DNA from: JAITMY01 sp031549685
GTDB taxonomy: Bacteria; Bacteroidota; Bacteroidia; Bacteroidales; UBA932
DNA: 52,959 nt
NCBI GenBank assembly: GCA_031549685.1
Contig: JAVBPG010000026.1
Span: 1 to 52,959 of the forward strand
Direction of reading: 5' to 3'
In this document: one piece after another, positions 52,499 to 52,959 of the stretch
How the letters are laid out: each line of letters starts with the position of its first letter
Numbering within the stretch: the stretch's first letter is position 1
The notes under the pieces: model-generated
Told to the model about the DNA's origin: nothing
Database searches by the model: none
Seen by the model: the letters and a program-made list of their open reading frames with translations, nothing else
Position numbers and translations under genes: made by a program

Positions 52499-52959
52499 AT
52501 GAATCAAAAAACAAATACTATGGAACCAACAACAATTCAGCGTAAAATATACGAAATACGAGGCTACAAAGTGATGTTGGACTTTGACTTAGCCGAAATG
52601 TATCAGGTGGAAACAAAAAGTCTTAACCTTTCTGTTAAGCGCAACATGAAGCGCTTTCCCGATGATTTTATGTTTCAACTTTCCTTAGCGGAATGGGAGG
52701 CTTTGAGGTTTCAAATTGAAACCTCAAAGCGTGGTGGTCGCCGATATTTGCCTTTTGCATTTACTGAACAGGGCGTTGCCATGCTATCCGGGCTACTTAA
52801 TAGCGATGTTGCCATATCGGTAAACATTAGCATCATGCGCGCCTTTGTTGCCATACGCCAGCGGTTGTTAAATCCGCCTGTAAGCGAAGCCAAAATGCTT
52901 CAAAACGAAATCAAAGAGCTGAAGCAATATATTGAAGATGTGTTTACGGACTACAACGA
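52499..52959 (+). CDS. ORF6N domain protein, 3' end missing
   Basis: The frame starts at the ATG at 52499 (a second ATG 21 nt later is possible) and runs off the window after 153 codons. The N-terminal part reads IQRKIYEIRGYKVMLDFDLAEMYQVETKSLNLSVKRNMKRFPDDFMFQLS, followed by GGRRYLPFAFTEQGVAMLSGLLNSDVAISVNISIMRAFVAIRQ, which is the ORF6N core, then the start of a coiled coil. ORF6N/KilA-N-type proteins come from phages and mobile elements and bind DNA; the function here is unknown. It is AT-richer than comM before it. Confidence 0.88.
   Translation, partial: MNQKTNTMEPTTIQRKIYEIRGYKVMLDFDLAEMYQVETKSLNLSVKRNMKRFPDDFMFQLSLAEWEALRFQIETSKRGGRRYLPFAFTEQGVAMLSGLLNSDVAISVNISIMRAFVAIRQRLLNPPVSEAKMLQNEIKELKQYIEDVFTDYN

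Overview
The window looks like a piece of a Bacteroidota chromosome. The evidence is a gliding-motility lipoprotein (GldH) beside a RicT-like PSP1 protein, Bacteroidota-style -7 promoter boxes (TAnnTTTG), a lipoprotein with a CGKDDD surface-export signal, DUF4271, membrane-bound AraC-type regulators, and the gene neighbourhoods ybeY/mnmG/uvrC and DUF4271/hemD/rnpA/yidD. Core genes are moderately GC-rich. Several accessory genes are clearly AT-richer. Genus cannot be told from the sequence alone.

Layout. 1-2.2 kb: the end of a DUF1254/DUF1214 gene, an outer-membrane barrel gene and a long repeat-bearing gap. 2.2-8.9 kb: an acyl-CoA synthetase, then leucine biosynthesis leuA-leuC-leuD-leuB, with a hairpin-forming repeat in almost every gap. 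9.1-11.1 kb: an AT-rich two-gene island (ParB-like protein plus a nuclease-fold-like protein) with its own promoter, the best candidate for an uncharacterised system. 11.2-16.5 kb (minus): an alkyltransferase-like protein, trmB, gldH, ricT-like and RNase R. 16.7-18.9 kb: a patatin, the Fe-S carrier Mrp and a NifU-domain protein. 19-21.2 kb (minus): a LamG lipoprotein and a membrane AraC regulator. 21.3-25.5 kb (minus): DUF4271-hemD-rnpA-yidD-ctpA. 25.5-29.6 kb: uvrC and mnmG, with two near-consensus parS sites between them.

29.6-33.2 kb is a mobile-looking insertion between mnmG and ybeY. It holds rhuM, a YoeB/YefM toxin-antitoxin pair, a DUF4143 ATPase, three full copies and one remnant of a roughly 85-nt structured repeat, and duplicated 3' ends of the toxin gene and of ybeY. 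33.2-41.1 kb is a long minus-strand envelope operon: patatin-barrel fusion, flippase, dut, TPR protein, EnvC-like protein, ybeY. 41.3-44.9 kb (plus): a cyclophilin, pheS, a GyrI-like protein and a DUF2156 protein. 45-50.2 kb (minus): a metal P-type ATPase with an altered phosphorylation motif, ruvB, a superinfection-immunity-like membrane protein, nadA and DUF4269. 50.8-53 kb (plus): comM and a truncated ORF6N gene.

How the genes work together. The four leu genes encode all enzymes from 2-ketoisovalerate to 2-ketoisocaproate. The alkyltransferase-like protein could flag alkylated guanine for excision repair, whose UvrC is also here. RnpA, YidD, MnmG and parS are commonly origin-proximal in bacteria, so the window may lie within the origin macrodomain, although no cluster of DnaA boxes was seen. 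RhuM, ORF6N, the immunity-like protein, the toxin pair and the ParB/nuclease pair form the scattered accessory, defence-like content.
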